Assembly (NCBI GenBank): GCA_045631525.1
Contig: JAZQUY010000026.1
Coordinates: forward strand, 1 to 63,743
DNA length: 63,743 nucleotides
Source: SIG440 sp045631525
Lineage (GTDB): Bacteria > Bacillota > Clostridia > Monoglobales > Monoglobaceae
Reading direction: 5' to 3'
Position numbers and translations under genes: made by a program. Numbering within the stretch: the first letter of the stretch is position 1; each line of letters begins with the position of its first letter. The notes beneath the pieces are model-generated. The model made no database searches and had not been told where the DNA came from. It saw only the letters and a program-made list of their open reading frames with translations. Positions 1 to 7,605 of the stretch are shown piece after piece.

Positions 1-7
1 GTGGATA

Positions 8-120
8 TCCTTTTTTGTTTGTCATAGCCCACCAAGTATCATCAAGCTTAGGTAAAAACTCTAACGAGTTTTATTGAATAACGCTGATGACACTTGAGGC
101 ATTTTTTAACTGTTGAAATC
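8..120. repeat. diverged intergenic repeat, copy A
   Basis: Shares with copy B (369-496) the ordered blocks CCCACCAAG-ATCATCA, a hairpin with AAAACTC and GAGTTTT arms, then GGCATTTTTT and TGTTGAAAT. The order and spacing are kept while the bases between have drifted. It is a non-coding dispersed element of unknown origin. Confidence 0.65.
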
Positions 121-139
121 CTTGCGGATTTCTGCCTGA

Positions 140-198
140 TTACAAAATGTTTTCACATTTTGTAAACCTACGTTACAAATATGCCACCGGCATATTTG
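140..198. repeat. two adjacent perfect inverted repeats
   Basis: TTACAAAATG at 140-149 pairs with CATTTTGTAA at 156-165. Ten bases on, CAAATATGCC at 176-185 pairs with GGCATATTTG at 189-198. There is no gene within 500 bases on either strand for them to terminate. A related copy of the first part lies at 3445-3479. Confidence 0.6.
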
Positions 199-368
199 CT
201 TAACACTACGGCGCCCGGGAAAGTAAGACGTCGCCGGAACTCGTCGCAACAAACTGCGATTTGAAAAAGGCATCCAATTTTGGATGTCTTTTTTCTTTTC
301 TCCGTTGTTGCTCCTCTTCCCAAAAAATCTTCGGATTTTTCGGGAGCCCTATTTTCTACTCGAAAGAG

Positions 369-496
369 TGCTCTTTTTTGTGCTATGACCCACCAAGCAT
401 CATCAGTGCTAAGGGCTAAAGAAAAAACTCCTTTACGGAGTTTTCTTGATAAGCGCAGAGCTACTCGGGGGCATTTTTTTAAGTGTTGAAATTCTG
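369..496. repeat. diverged intergenic repeat, copy B
   Basis: Second copy of the element at 8-120, in the same orientation. The blocks CCACCAAGCATCATCA, AAAACTCC/GGAGTTTT hairpin arms, GGCATTTTTTT and GTGTTGAAATT align in order. The hairpin arms carry matching changes on both sides (one extra G:C pair), so the fold is kept although the sequence drifts. Confidence 0.65.
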
Positions 497-711
497 TATT
501 TTCTATTAAGAAACTGCTTATCATTCTGAATGTATTTGAGGAATCTCAAAAGATTCTTCAACTGGCTCAGAATGACAAGAAGACAGGGCATTTTGAAGCT
601 GCGGGCCGATAGGGGCATCTTCCTATACGCTATTGGTATTCCCTTGGGGCAAAAAGATAGGAGAACTGTCCCTTTGTCATTCGCTTTGTTATTCCCTTGC
701 ATACTGGAGTA

Positions 712-1932
712 TTACTTCCTCTTGAGAAAATAGAGAAGAGATTTAAAACCAAATCTTGTTATTAACTTTAAAGTCAAACTGATTTTGGTTGGTAATGCCG
801 CAAGAGGACTTGGCATTTTGTGACCTTGTTGTTTCATAAACTTGTATATTTCACCATAAAATACATCTATATTACGTTTGGCAACAATTGTTTTCAGATA
901 TTTTTTTCTGTTAGTTTTGTAGTATTCGGTATCGAATGAATTCTTATAAACGTCTATTAAGTTCAGGGCGTCAAGTTGAGTTAGGGTCCTTATGCATTTA
1001 GAGCAATGCCCACAGTTCTTGTCATTTACCCAACATACATGTAAATCGTCATAAGTATCAGGAAACTGTGATATGTATTTTATTTTTTCTATTCTTGACA
1101 TTGATTCGTTAGCTGAGTAAAAAGATAAATTTTCGGTAGATATAAGGGGAATAAACCATTTTTCATAATAAGCTGAGTCAGAATCGACATTGACTTTGAA
1201 ATGGTCCAAATTAACGGCTGAAGCGTAATAGTATTTGTCAAAATAGCTTTGAACTAAAAGAATTGCGCCTAAATTTCTAAAAGTATGAGTCTTGGAAAAA
1301 CCAGTTGACTCAAATTCTGTGTGGACGATTGAATGAATATTAGATTCTATAGTAATCAATTCAAAATTGTTTTTTTCGCAATATTTGACAACCTTGCTAT
1401 GTTCGGCAGCGTATAATCTGTCTTCTGTTTCACTGTTATATACATCTGTAATTTTAAGACCATATTGTGCGCCAGTTTTTAAATGTACTAAGTGAGTGAG
1501 TCTATAATCGTCAAATAAACAGTCATCGGTGTACTCATGAATAGTAGTCAAAGAGTCTACGCCAAGAGAAATGCCTGTTCCTCTCCATGTGCCTGAATAT
1601 TTTTCATCTGTGACAGGAACATCCAGGTCAATTTTATGTGCTACACTGGGGTTACATACATAAAATTGAGGAAGAATATGCTTTTTTATGTTGTAATAAA
1701 GAGCTTTTGATATGGGAAGCTTTGAATGTATATCCATCCCGAAACGAGTTGCAAAAGTTAAAAAAGATACAACCACAGCATCGCAACGTTCAGGGATAGA
1801 AGATATATCTTTACCGATAATATTGTATTTTAAATCATAAGGCTTGCTGTTGATGGCAATCTTGAATACGACATCACAACCCTGATCTGTAGTTGTTTGT
1901 TCCATAGAATTAATTTCAAACTTTTTATTCAT
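712..1932 (-). CDS. orphan PP-loop (ATP-pyrophosphatase-like) protein
   Basis: Protein of 406 residues of unknown specific function. Near residue 125 it has GISLGVDSLTT, a form of the SGGxDS PP-loop that binds ATP in the adenine nucleotide alpha-hydrolase / QueC-like superfamily. Near residue 305 it has NCGHCSKCIRTL, a CxxCxxC cluster likely to bind zinc. This arrangement occurs in poorly described proteins of surface-glycan and amino-acid-modification clusters, but no such cluster is present here. I chose the ATG at 1932 because GAGGAG (1940-1945) lies 7 bases ahead of it. An ATG at 1947 has no ribosome binding site. No signal peptide is seen and the C-terminus is basic. An adenylation or ATP-dependent modification activity is inference. 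Confidence 0.75.
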   Translation of the reverse strand: MNKKFEINSMEQTTTDQGCDVVFKIAINSKPYDLKYNIIGKDISSIPERCDAVVVSFLTFATRFGMDIHSKLPISKALYYNIKKHILPQFYVCNPSVAHKIDLDVPVTDEKYSGTWRGTGISLGVDSLTTIHEYTDDCLFDDYRLTHLVHLKTGAQYGLKITDVYNSETEDRLYAAEHSKVVKYCEKNNFELITIESNIHSIVHTEFESTGFSKTHTFRNLGAILLVQSYFDKYYYASAVNLDHFKVNVDSDSAYYEKWFIPLISTENLSFYSANESMSRIEKIKYISQFPDTYDDLHVCWVNDKNCGHCSKCIRTLTQLDALNLIDVYKNSFDTEYYKTNRKKYLKTIVAKRNIDVFYGEIYKFMKQQGHKMPSPLAALPTKISLTLKLITRFGFKSLLYFLKRK

Positions 1933-1968
1933 ATCAATGCTCCTCATACAATTTATTTTCGTGGTAAA

Positions 1969-1997
1969 ATTGTACTATAAGTTTAATAAAAAGTCAA
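1969..1997 (-). promoter_or_regulatory. sigma-A promoter of the PP-loop gene
   Basis: On the minus strand, TTGACT (1997-1992), a 17-base spacer and TACAAT (1974-1969), about 37 bases before the start codon. It suggests the orphan gene is transcribed on its own. Confidence 0.75.
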
Positions 1998-2284
1998 GAG
2001 CCTGATAAAAATGGTAATCAAGTAGTCGCATCTGTTGGCTGATGTTAATTGACAAATTTGCAATAAATTCAATGGTTATAGTTATATAGTTTTCACCGGT
2101 GCAAGAACTGATGCTGTCGGTGTTTGCAATCATCCGAAAAATGGGTAGTCGAGGATGATGCCCCTACGGCGGGTGTAGTCGTTGCCGAGGCAAGGCACTT
2201 GTGATTATTCAGGATCGATGAAAGCTCATGTTGCAAATGGGTGCAAATGGGGACGTGCCTAAAATTGTACGGTGCAAAGATGTA
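1998..2284. other. intergenic region with dispersed-repeat-like sequence
   Basis: No gene is seen. Bases 2120-2180, including the block GATGATGCCCCTACGGCGGG, resemble the low-complexity dispersed repeats of gut Firmicutes intergenic DNA. The block GGGGACG near 2250 recurs at 3423. Nothing else is recognised. Confidence 0.4.
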
Positions 2285-2312
2285 AAAGGGAGGGCGTGGA
2301 GACCCTCCCTTT
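2285..2312 (-). terminator. terminator of the SLH-domain gene
   Basis: A ten-base stem, AAAGGGAGGG (2285-2294) with CCCTCCCTTT (2303-2312), and an eight-base loop, 43 bases past the stop of the SLH gene. A TTTTAC tail follows on the minus strand. The stem is symmetrical enough to work both ways. Confidence 0.75.
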
Positions 2313-2355
2313 GTATATTTCGTTTAACATCGATGCAAAATGTATTGGTTTTTAT

Positions 2356-3000
2356 TTATTGGTTAAGCATTGTTCTTGGTGTTCGTAATTCTGTACCATT
2401 TTTCCCGTCAGCGATTATGTATGATGCAGTGTTGTCCTTAAAGTTGAAACCACTTTGAAGCATTAATGGGATATCCAAAGCGGAATATGCCATAATCATA
2501 ACGGTCTCCCGTGGGGCCGGTCTGCCCATAGCCATAGCAGGGATGTTATTAAATAAAACGTAACGTGTTGCGGTGCTGTAATACCCCATAGGATAGCCAC
2601 CGTTTGCCTCTGCGAATGGTTTATAACCTAAGGCACAAACAAACATTTTTACTATTTCGTCACTGGTAACAAATTCATCGGGATTAAATTTCTTTGTGTC
2701 ATCAATATCAATTATTCCTGCACCCAATGCAGTTGATATGTAAGGTGCTGACCAATGGTCACTTGTTACATCTATAAATTCATTAGTATATTCACTAGCC
2801 GGAAGGCTAAGAGTTCTGCATACAATTGCCAGAGCTTCAGCTCGGGTAATATTTTCTTCTAAACGCAATTTGCCGTCGGGATCGCCTGTGATAATTTTAT
2901 AATTTTTTAAATCTTCTACACTCTTTGTGCCAATTTCTGTTGCAAATATTACGCTTGATAACATAACTACTGCTAAAATTGTTGTTATTATCTTTTTCAT
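2356..3000 (-). CDS. small secreted SLH-domain protein
   Basis: A 214-residue exported protein. It has an N-terminal signal peptide (MKK, then a hydrophobic stretch to about residue 20 ending SSVIFATE). Two S-layer-homology repeats follow. The first is around residues 30-80, with ITGDPDGKLRLEENITRAEA. The second, around 75-130, contains FIDVTSDHWSAPYI and then FNPDEFVTSDEIVKMF. About 85 residues remain, with no domain I recognise. SLH repeats bind pyruvylated secondary cell-wall polymer, so it is probably held at the cell surface. Most SLH proteins carry three repeats and a large effector domain; this one has neither, so it may be a minimal wall-associated protein. An AGAAAGG ribosome binding site precedes the start. 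No partner gene adjoins it. Confidence 0.8.
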   Translation of the reverse strand: MKKIITTILAVVMLSSVIFATEIGTKSVEDLKNYKIITGDPDGKLRLEENITRAEALAIVCRTLSLPASEYTNEFIDVTSDHWSAPYISTALGAGIIDIDDTKKFNPDEFVTSDEIVKMFVCALGYKPFAEANGGYPMGYYSTATRYVLFNNIPAMAMGRPAPRETVMIMAYSALDIPLMLQSGFNFKDNTASYIIADGKNGTELRTPRTMLNQ

Positions 3001-3080
3001 ATTTTATCTGACCTTTCTTTTGTGTTTTGATTACACTTTTTGGGTGAATACACTCCTTTCAAATCCCCATAAATTAAAAA

Positions 3081-3105
3081 GTGCGACAACCGAAGGCTGT
3101 CGCAC
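3081..3105. terminator. perfect hairpin with T/A-rich flanks, possible orphan terminator
   Basis: GTGCGACA (3081-3088) pairs with TGTCGCAC (3098-3105), and inner CC/GG extends the stem. A-runs flank it on both sides, so the minus strand carries hairpin plus T-run. It lies about 80 bases upstream of the SLH gene in a gene-free stretch. It could instead be part of the adjoining palindromic element. Confidence 0.45.
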
Positions 3106-3135
3106 AAAAAACACAAACTCCGATTGTCGCCAAAC

Positions 3136-3275
3136 AATTTTTAACGAAACAGGATAAACTCCAAAATTTCTTGGTGGAATCTGCGTTTTTTTCAAATTCT
3201 ATCCAAGAAATTTGAATAGGATACTAAAACCCTATAAAATATATAGAGCTATCCTGATATTTCGTTAAAAAAATT
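3136..3275. repeat. nested palindromic element, MITE-like or structured RNA
   Basis: The outer arms AATTTTTAACGAAACAGGATA-like (3136-3156) and its complement at 3250-3275 match apart from a 3-base bulge. Inside, AATTTCTTGG (3165-3174) pairs with CCAAGAAATT (3203-3212). A third palindrome, TTCAAATT with AAATTTGAA, overlaps that inner arm at about 3191-3215. There is no open frame. About 140 bases of nested symmetry with terminal inverted repeats fits a short non-autonomous mobile element, or a folded RNA. I see no target-site duplication I would rely on. Confidence 0.5.
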
Positions 3276-3650
3276 ATTTGGCATAAGTTATTATATCACT
3301 AAAGTGTATAAAATACAAGTGAAATTTTAAAATACAAGGGGATGCTTGGACTACCTTGTTTTGGAGAATATAAATAAAAGCAGCCGTGGCGAATTTTGTC
3401 ACAGCTTTTTTTTCGTGCAAAGGGGGACGTCCCCAATATACCCTGGTTACAAACTGTTATCACATTTTGTAATCCTACGCTTTGTGAATTTTGGGAACTG
3501 AGGGTGTTACAATAAATTTGACAAATGTGTATAGCTTTTGGGGTGAATATTATGATGACTGTTACGCTATTCTTATGTAGCCAAGGTATTGAACCAATGT
3601 TGGGCTGGACTCATTCCGCCAAGATTTGCTTTGATTTTTTTAAAATATAA
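3276..3650. other. intergenic region upstream of a pseudogene
   Basis: No gene is recognised. There is a weak terminator-like hairpin near 3374-3413 (AGC...GCT followed by eight T), with no gene for it to end. There is also a copy of the repeat at 3445-3479. The missing N-terminal part of the following pseudogene is not present in any frame here. Confidence 0.5.
3445..3479. repeat. third copy of the TTACAAA...TTTTGTAA repeat
   Basis: GGTTACAAACTGTTATCACA and the following TTTTGTAATCCTACG match positions 139-172 with a few changes. The copy at 140-165 is a perfect palindrome; here one arm has lost pairing. It shows the element is dispersed rather than local. Confidence 0.5.
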
Positions 3651-4514
3651 TGTCTTGTATGCTTTGATGCAAATGGTGGTCTGTTTGAAACACTTCTTAC
3701 AGATGAAGATGCAGTTATCAGTGACGAGCTTAACCACGCAAGTATTATAGACGGGGTTAGACTTTGCAAGGCAAAGAGATTGCGCTATAAGAATAACAAT
3801 ATGGAAGATCTTCGCGCAAAGCTTGAGGAAGCAAAAGACTGTCGCATCAAGCTTATTGCAACAGATGGTGTTTTCTCAATGGACGGTATCGTAGCTGACC
3901 TCAAGAGTATATGTGACCTTGCAGATGAGTATGATGCACTTGTAATGGTGGATGACAGTCATTCTGCAGGCTTTATGGGTGAAACAGGCAGAGGAACAGC
4001 TGAGTATTGCGGTGTAAGCGGAAGAGTGGATATTATCACAGGTACATTCGGCAAGGCTCTCGGTGGTGCTTCTGGCGGTTTCACATCGGGAAGAAAAGAA
4101 ATCATAGACCTGCTTCGCCAACGTTCCAGACCATACCTTTTCTCTAATACATTGGCACCAGCAGTTGCTGCCGGTTCGTTAAAGGTACTTGAAATTATTG
4201 AAAATGACCTTTCTATGCGTGAAAAGCTTTTCAAAAACACAAAGCTTTTTGCTGAAAAAATCAAGGAAATTGGTCTTGATGTTATGGATGGCGGAACACC
4301 TATCATTCCCGTTATGCTTTATGACGAGCATACCGCAGTTGAAATGGCAAAACGTATGATGGATAAAGGCGTGTACGTGGTAGCTTTTTCGTATCCTGTA
4401 GTTCCAAAAGGAAAGGCAAGAATCAGAACTCAGTTCTCTGCTGCTCTTAGTGAAGAAGATATTCTATATATTGTAGATTGCTTTAAACAAGTAAAAGAAG
4501 AAATGAATCTTTAA
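3651..4514 (+). pseudogene. kbl: 5'-truncated glycine C-acetyltransferase (2-amino-3-ketobutyrate CoA ligase)
   Basis: Reading in frame from 3651 gives CLVCFDANGGLFETLL, then ISDELNHASIIDGVRL. These match the alpha-oxoamine synthase family from about residue 110 of the usual ~395 onward. The rest is intact: the PLP-site aspartate in MVDDSHSAGFMG, the Schiff-base lysine region TGTFGKALGGASGGF and a normal C-terminus. The frame closes with a TAA at 3648-3650, so the first ~110 residues, which carry part of the substrate and dimer contacts, are gone. An internal TTG at 3780 could start a 244-residue product, but it lacks a ribosome binding site and would omit conserved structure. I read it as a decaying gene. 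No threonine dehydrogenase gene adjoins it. Confidence 0.85.
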
Positions 4515-4528
4515 AAAAGAAGAAAAAA

Positions 4529-4560
4529 TGACAATTATGAATGTAATTGTCATTTTTTTA
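4529..4560 (+). terminator. terminator after the kbl pseudogene
   Basis: ATGACAATTA (4529-4538), a five-base loop, TAATTGTCAT (4544-4553) and a run of T. It is an intact intrinsic terminator 15 bases past the stop, which suggests recent loss of the 5' end. Confidence 0.85.
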
Positions 4561-4715
4561 TATATATAGGTGTGTTGATTGGCTGTTTATATTATGATAC
4601 ACTTTGCTTGAAATGTCATTTTGTGAATATAGAAGTAGGTTGAAATTTTTTATACTACTCATTGCTTTTTTTTGTTTTAGAGTGTATAATAATTTTGATA
4701 ATTTTTGTTTTTTAA

Positions 4716-4934
4716 CATATAACAACTTTATGGAGTAGCTTATATGAGGGTACACAGATTTTCGCTTATGACCAACTGAAATTGGTTGGTGATTCTATTG
4801 AAAATCCATGTGACCATGATATGTTTGATAGTGAAAAAATAAATATAAGACATGCAGTGGAAGAAGTATTCTTGAGGATTAAAAACTTTAATCAAGTTAA
4901 AGAATATAAAAAATATTTTCGAGGTGAAGAATGA
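4716..4934 (+). pseudogene. 3' remnant of an unrecognised gene
   Basis: An open frame of 72 codons with no usable start runs from a stop at 4713-4715 to a TGA at 4932-4934. It reads like real protein: YEGTQIFAYDQLKLVGDSIE, then HDMFDSEKINIRHAVEEVFL, then a Lys-rich end. The stop overlaps the start of the following phosphoesterase gene as ATGA, the usual sign of translational coupling within an operon. I infer that the C-terminal ~65 residues of a lost upstream gene survive. I do not recognise the family. The frame could also be chance, but the ATGA join and the ribosome binding site lying within its end argue against that. Confidence 0.5.
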
Positions 4935-5788
4935 GAATAAGGAAAAAGCAGATAGTTTTTCTCTCTTTATTAATAGGGGTGTTGTTTTTTGTGTTTTGGA
5001 TTATAAAAGGCAATACTGATATTGTGCTTACTGAAATTTCTGTCGCATCAGAGAATTTACCTGAAGATTTTGATAAATTCAGGATAGTTCAGATTTCTGA
5101 TTTGCACAATTCGAGATATGTAAAAAACAACGAAGCGGTAATCAAACTTATCAAAAATGCGGATGCTGACATAATTGTTATTACCGGGGATATGATAGAT
5201 TCACGGCAACTTGATATGGAAATGGCAGTGGACTTTGCTGAAAAGCTTATAAAGATTGCACCGACCTTTTATGCAAATGGAAATCACGAAAGCAGGATAG
5301 AGGAATACCCTGAGTTTAAGGAACAGCTCTGTGATATTGGCGTAACAGTCCTTGAAGATGAAAGCGTTAAACTTACATCAGGTAGCGATGAGATAACCTT
5401 GATAGGAATGATTGACCCTGCATTTTATATGGAAGAAAAAGACAAAAAACGAAGAGAAAAAATAAACGTGCAACTTGCTGAAATTGTTCCTGATGATATG
5501 AACTACAAAATTTTACTCTCTCACCGTCCTGAATTGTTTGATGAGTATGTTAAACATAATGTAGATTTGGTGTTTTCTGGGCATGCCCATGGTGGTCAAG
5601 TTGTACTTCCAAAGATTGGCGGTGTATATGCACCGGGAGAAGGATTTTTTCCAAAGTATTATACGGGTATTCATACTAAGAAGAATACCAATATGATTGT
5701 GAGTCGAGGGGTTGGAGACAGTGCACTTAGATTCAGGATAAATAATAAGCCAGAAATCATTGTTGCCGAGCTTGTAAAGAAAAAATAA
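4931..5788 (+). CDS. membrane-anchored metallophosphoesterase (YkuE/YaeI type)
   Basis: 285-residue calcineurin-like phosphoesterase. A single N-terminal membrane segment (about residues 8-25, with KKQ before it) tethers it, and the catalytic domain is probably outside. The metal-binding motifs follow in order: ISDLHNSR near 55, ITGDMIDSR near 84, ANGNHESR near 115, LSHRPE near 195 and SGHAHGGQ near 216. The set is complete for a two-metal centre. YaeI/YkuE relatives act on lipid-linked or phosphodiester substrates at the envelope. The substrate here cannot be told from sequence. The start overlaps the preceding remnant as ATGA, with GAGGTGAAG as ribosome binding site. Confidence 0.85.
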   Translation: MRIRKKQIVFLSLLIGVLFFVFWIIKGNTDIVLTEISVASENLPEDFDKFRIVQISDLHNSRYVKNNEAVIKLIKNADADIIVITGDMIDSRQLDMEMAVDFAEKLIKIAPTFYANGNHESRIEEYPEFKEQLCDIGVTVLEDESVKLTSGSDEITLIGMIDPAFYMEEKDKKRREKINVQLAEIVPDDMNYKILLSHRPELFDEYVKHNVDLVFSGHAHGGQVVLPKIGGVYAPGEGFFPKYYTGIHTKKNTNMIVSRGVGDSALRFRINNKPEIIVAELVKKK

Positions 5789-5792
5789 TAAC

Positions 5793-5820
5793 AAAAGCCA
5801 TCCAACCAGGATGGCTTTTT
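5793..5820. terminator. bidirectional terminator between convergent genes
   Basis: AAAAGCCATCC (5793-5803) and GGATGGCTTTT (5809-5819) with a five-base loop. It serves the phosphoesterase gene on the plus strand and the hydrogenase maturation operon on the minus strand. Confidence 0.85.
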
Positions 5821-5835
5821 GAATTTTAAAAAATT

Positions 5836-6135
5836 TTAGAATTCAAAGTCAATGCATTTGCGGTTTTCCATAACAGAACGCACAAAAGTGGCAACTTCAA
5901 CGTGCTTGGGGTTTGTCTGGTAGCCCGACAGCGATGCTTCGTCCACAAATGTGCTGTCTAACATAAGGTCAGCGTTTGAAGACTTTATTGTGCTGGCATA
6001 GACTTTTATTTCGGTAAGACCCTCAATCTGACCAAGAAGTCCCTCAAGTCCGGATTTGATTTTTTCAGCAGCTGAAACTTTTTCGGTTTCGGACATCTCT
6101 GCTTTGAAATTCCAAAGAATAACGTGTTTTACCAT
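5836..6135 (-). CDS. Dabb-family (stress-responsive A/B barrel) protein
   Basis: 99-residue cytoplasmic protein. It opens with MVKHVILWNFK, the signature of the Dabb dimeric alpha/beta-barrel family, and ends with FVRSVMENRKCIDFEF. Members are small ferredoxin-like folds found alone or fused to enzymes. Some are cyclases or decarboxylases, and many have no known role. It is the last gene of the hydrogenase maturation operon, 22 bases after hydG, with an AAAGGAG ribosome binding site. Nothing in the sequence shows whether it works in H-cluster assembly or is merely cotranscribed. Confidence 0.8.
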   Translation of the reverse strand: MVKHVILWNFKAEMSETEKVSAAEKIKSGLEGLLGQIEGLTEIKVYASTIKSSNADLMLDSTFVDEASLSGYQTNPKHVEVATFVRSVMENRKCIDFEF

Positions 6136-6157
6136 TGTTTAAGCTCCTTTCTTTTTA

Positions 6158-7582
6158 TTAAAATCTAAAATCTCTTTTTCCGTTTTCAATTTCTTCAATG
6201 TATTTTTTTGCAAGTCCGCGGGTTTTCTCGTTGGGGACTTTTTCAATTTCATTTTTTATAACTGCAATGCCGTTTTTAACTGTTTCAGGGGATGCATAAT
6301 CCATAAGGTATTCCTTAAGGGTGATGAGGGCGTTTGGCTGACAGCAGTTTGCAATTTGTCCTGACTTTATCAGTGACATAAATCGGTCACCTGTTCTGCC
6401 CTCACGATAACAAGCGGTGCAGAAACTGGGGATATAACCAAGCTCCAAAAGCCAGTTCACAACACTATCAAGAGGACGGGTATCACTGATGTCAAATTGT
6501 GCTGAATTCTCGCTTTCATCCTCATCGTGAATGTATCCTCCCACAGAGGTTTTTGAACCACCGCTTATCTGAGATACACCAAGTTTTAAAACTCTTTCAC
6601 GGGATGCTTTTGATTCACGGGTGGATATAATCATACCAGTATATGGGACTGCTATGCGGATAATTGCCACAATCTTTTCAAATATTTCATCAGAGATAGC
6701 ATTTGTGAAAGAATCTTTGTCTATTCCTTCTGCTGCACAAATCCTTGGAACACTTATGGTATGGGGACCAACACCTTTTGCTGCCTCCAGATGCTCTGCG
6801 TGCATAAGAAGACCTACAAAGTCGTATCGGTACATCTGGAGACCGAAGAGAACACCAATTCCCACATCGTCAATGCCGCCATCCATAGCTCTGTCCATAG
6901 CCTCGGTATGATATGCATAGTCGTGTTTTGGCCCTGTTGGATGAAGTGTTTCATAATTTTCTTTGTGATAGGTCTCCTGAAAGAGAATGTATGTGCCAAT
7001 GCCTGCAGCTTTCAGCTTTTGATAGTTTTCAACGGTTGTTGCCGCAATATTCACGTTTACACGGCGGATAGCACCGTTTTTGTGCTTGATGCCATAAATA
7101 GTATTTATGCTTTCAAGTACATATTCGATGGGGTTATTAACAGGGTCTTCGCCAAGCTCGATGGCGAGACGCTTGTGTCCCATATCCTGAAGTGCAATAA
7201 CCTCTGCCTTGATTTCTTCCTGAGTAAGCTTTTTCCTTGTAATACACTTGTTGCCGTGATGATAAGGACAATAAGTACATCCGTTAACACAGTAATTTGA
7301 AAGGTAGAGGGGCGCAAACATAACAATTCTGTTGCCATAAAGCTTTTCTTTTATTTTGATAGCCAGAGCCTTTATTTGTTCAATAGCTTCAGGAATATCA
7401 CACTCAAGGAGCACTGCTGCCTCGCGGTGAGAAAGACCTTTGCAGTCTTCAGCACGTTTTATCAGAGAAAAGACAAGGTCACGGTTTGATTTGTTTTGTT
7501 TTGCATATTCAATGGTATCAAGTATTTCCTGATGGTTGATAAATTCTTCAGCAATCGAAGATTTTGGGTTATAAACTGCCAT
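6158..7582 (-). CDS. hydG: [FeFe]-hydrogenase H-cluster radical SAM maturase HydG
   Basis: 474 residues, the usual HydG length. HydG splits tyrosine to p-cresol, CO and cyanide and loads them as an Fe(CO)2(CN) unit for the hydrogenase active site. The radical SAM cluster motif is C98-x3-C102-x2-C105 in SNYCVNGCTYC. The second, C-terminal cluster that makes the CO/CN product is present as CTAC near residue 390, with the third cysteine in IANCCQPN about 22 residues on. Both clusters are therefore complete and the enzyme should be active. The gene lies 23 bases after hydE with an AAGGAG site. Two consecutive cysteines in the third position are slightly unusual. Confidence 0.95.
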   Translation of the reverse strand: MAVYNPKSSIAEEFINHQEILDTIEYAKQNKSNRDLVFSLIKRAEDCKGLSHREAAVLLECDIPEAIEQIKALAIKIKEKLYGNRIVMFAPLYLSNYCVNGCTYCPYHHGNKCITRKKLTQEEIKAEVIALQDMGHKRLAIELGEDPVNNPIEYVLESINTIYGIKHKNGAIRRVNVNIAATTVENYQKLKAAGIGTYILFQETYHKENYETLHPTGPKHDYAYHTEAMDRAMDGGIDDVGIGVLFGLQMYRYDFVGLLMHAEHLEAAKGVGPHTISVPRICAAEGIDKDSFTNAISDEIFEKIVAIIRIAVPYTGMIISTRESKASRERVLKLGVSQISGGSKTSVGGYIHDEDESENSAQFDISDTRPLDSVVNWLLELGYIPSFCTACYREGRTGDRFMSLIKSGQIANCCQPNALITLKEYLMDYASPETVKNGIAVIKNEIEKVPNEKTRGLAKKYIEEIENGKRDFRF

Positions 7583-7605
7583 AATAAATTCTCCTTTATA
7601 TCAAA

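Larger units (their letters stand above)
1..711. other. gene-free, repeat-rich intergenic region
   Basis: No credible gene lies here. Short open frames exist on both strands, but they run through diverged repeats and palindromes, lack good ribosome binding sites and resemble no protein family I recognise. The region holds two diverged copies of one element (about 8-120 and 369-496). It also holds a series of perfect short inverted repeats at 55-72, 115-132, 140-165, 176-198, 271-286, 323-340 and 424-444. A further stretch at about 540-578 has the look of the dispersed intergenic repeats common in gut Firmicutes. The last ~200 bases before the next gene show nothing else. Confidence 0.7.

Noticed and set aside
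168..524. Overlapping open frames of 60-120 codons on both strands in the first 700 bases
   Set aside because: They run through palindromes and diverged repeats, lack ribosome binding sites and show no protein-like conservation. The same repeat blocks translate differently in the two copies.
3780..4514. Intact 244-residue kbl gene starting at an internal TTG
   Set aside because: No ribosome binding site, and conserved family sequence continues in frame upstream to 3651. This is a truncated gene, not a short one.
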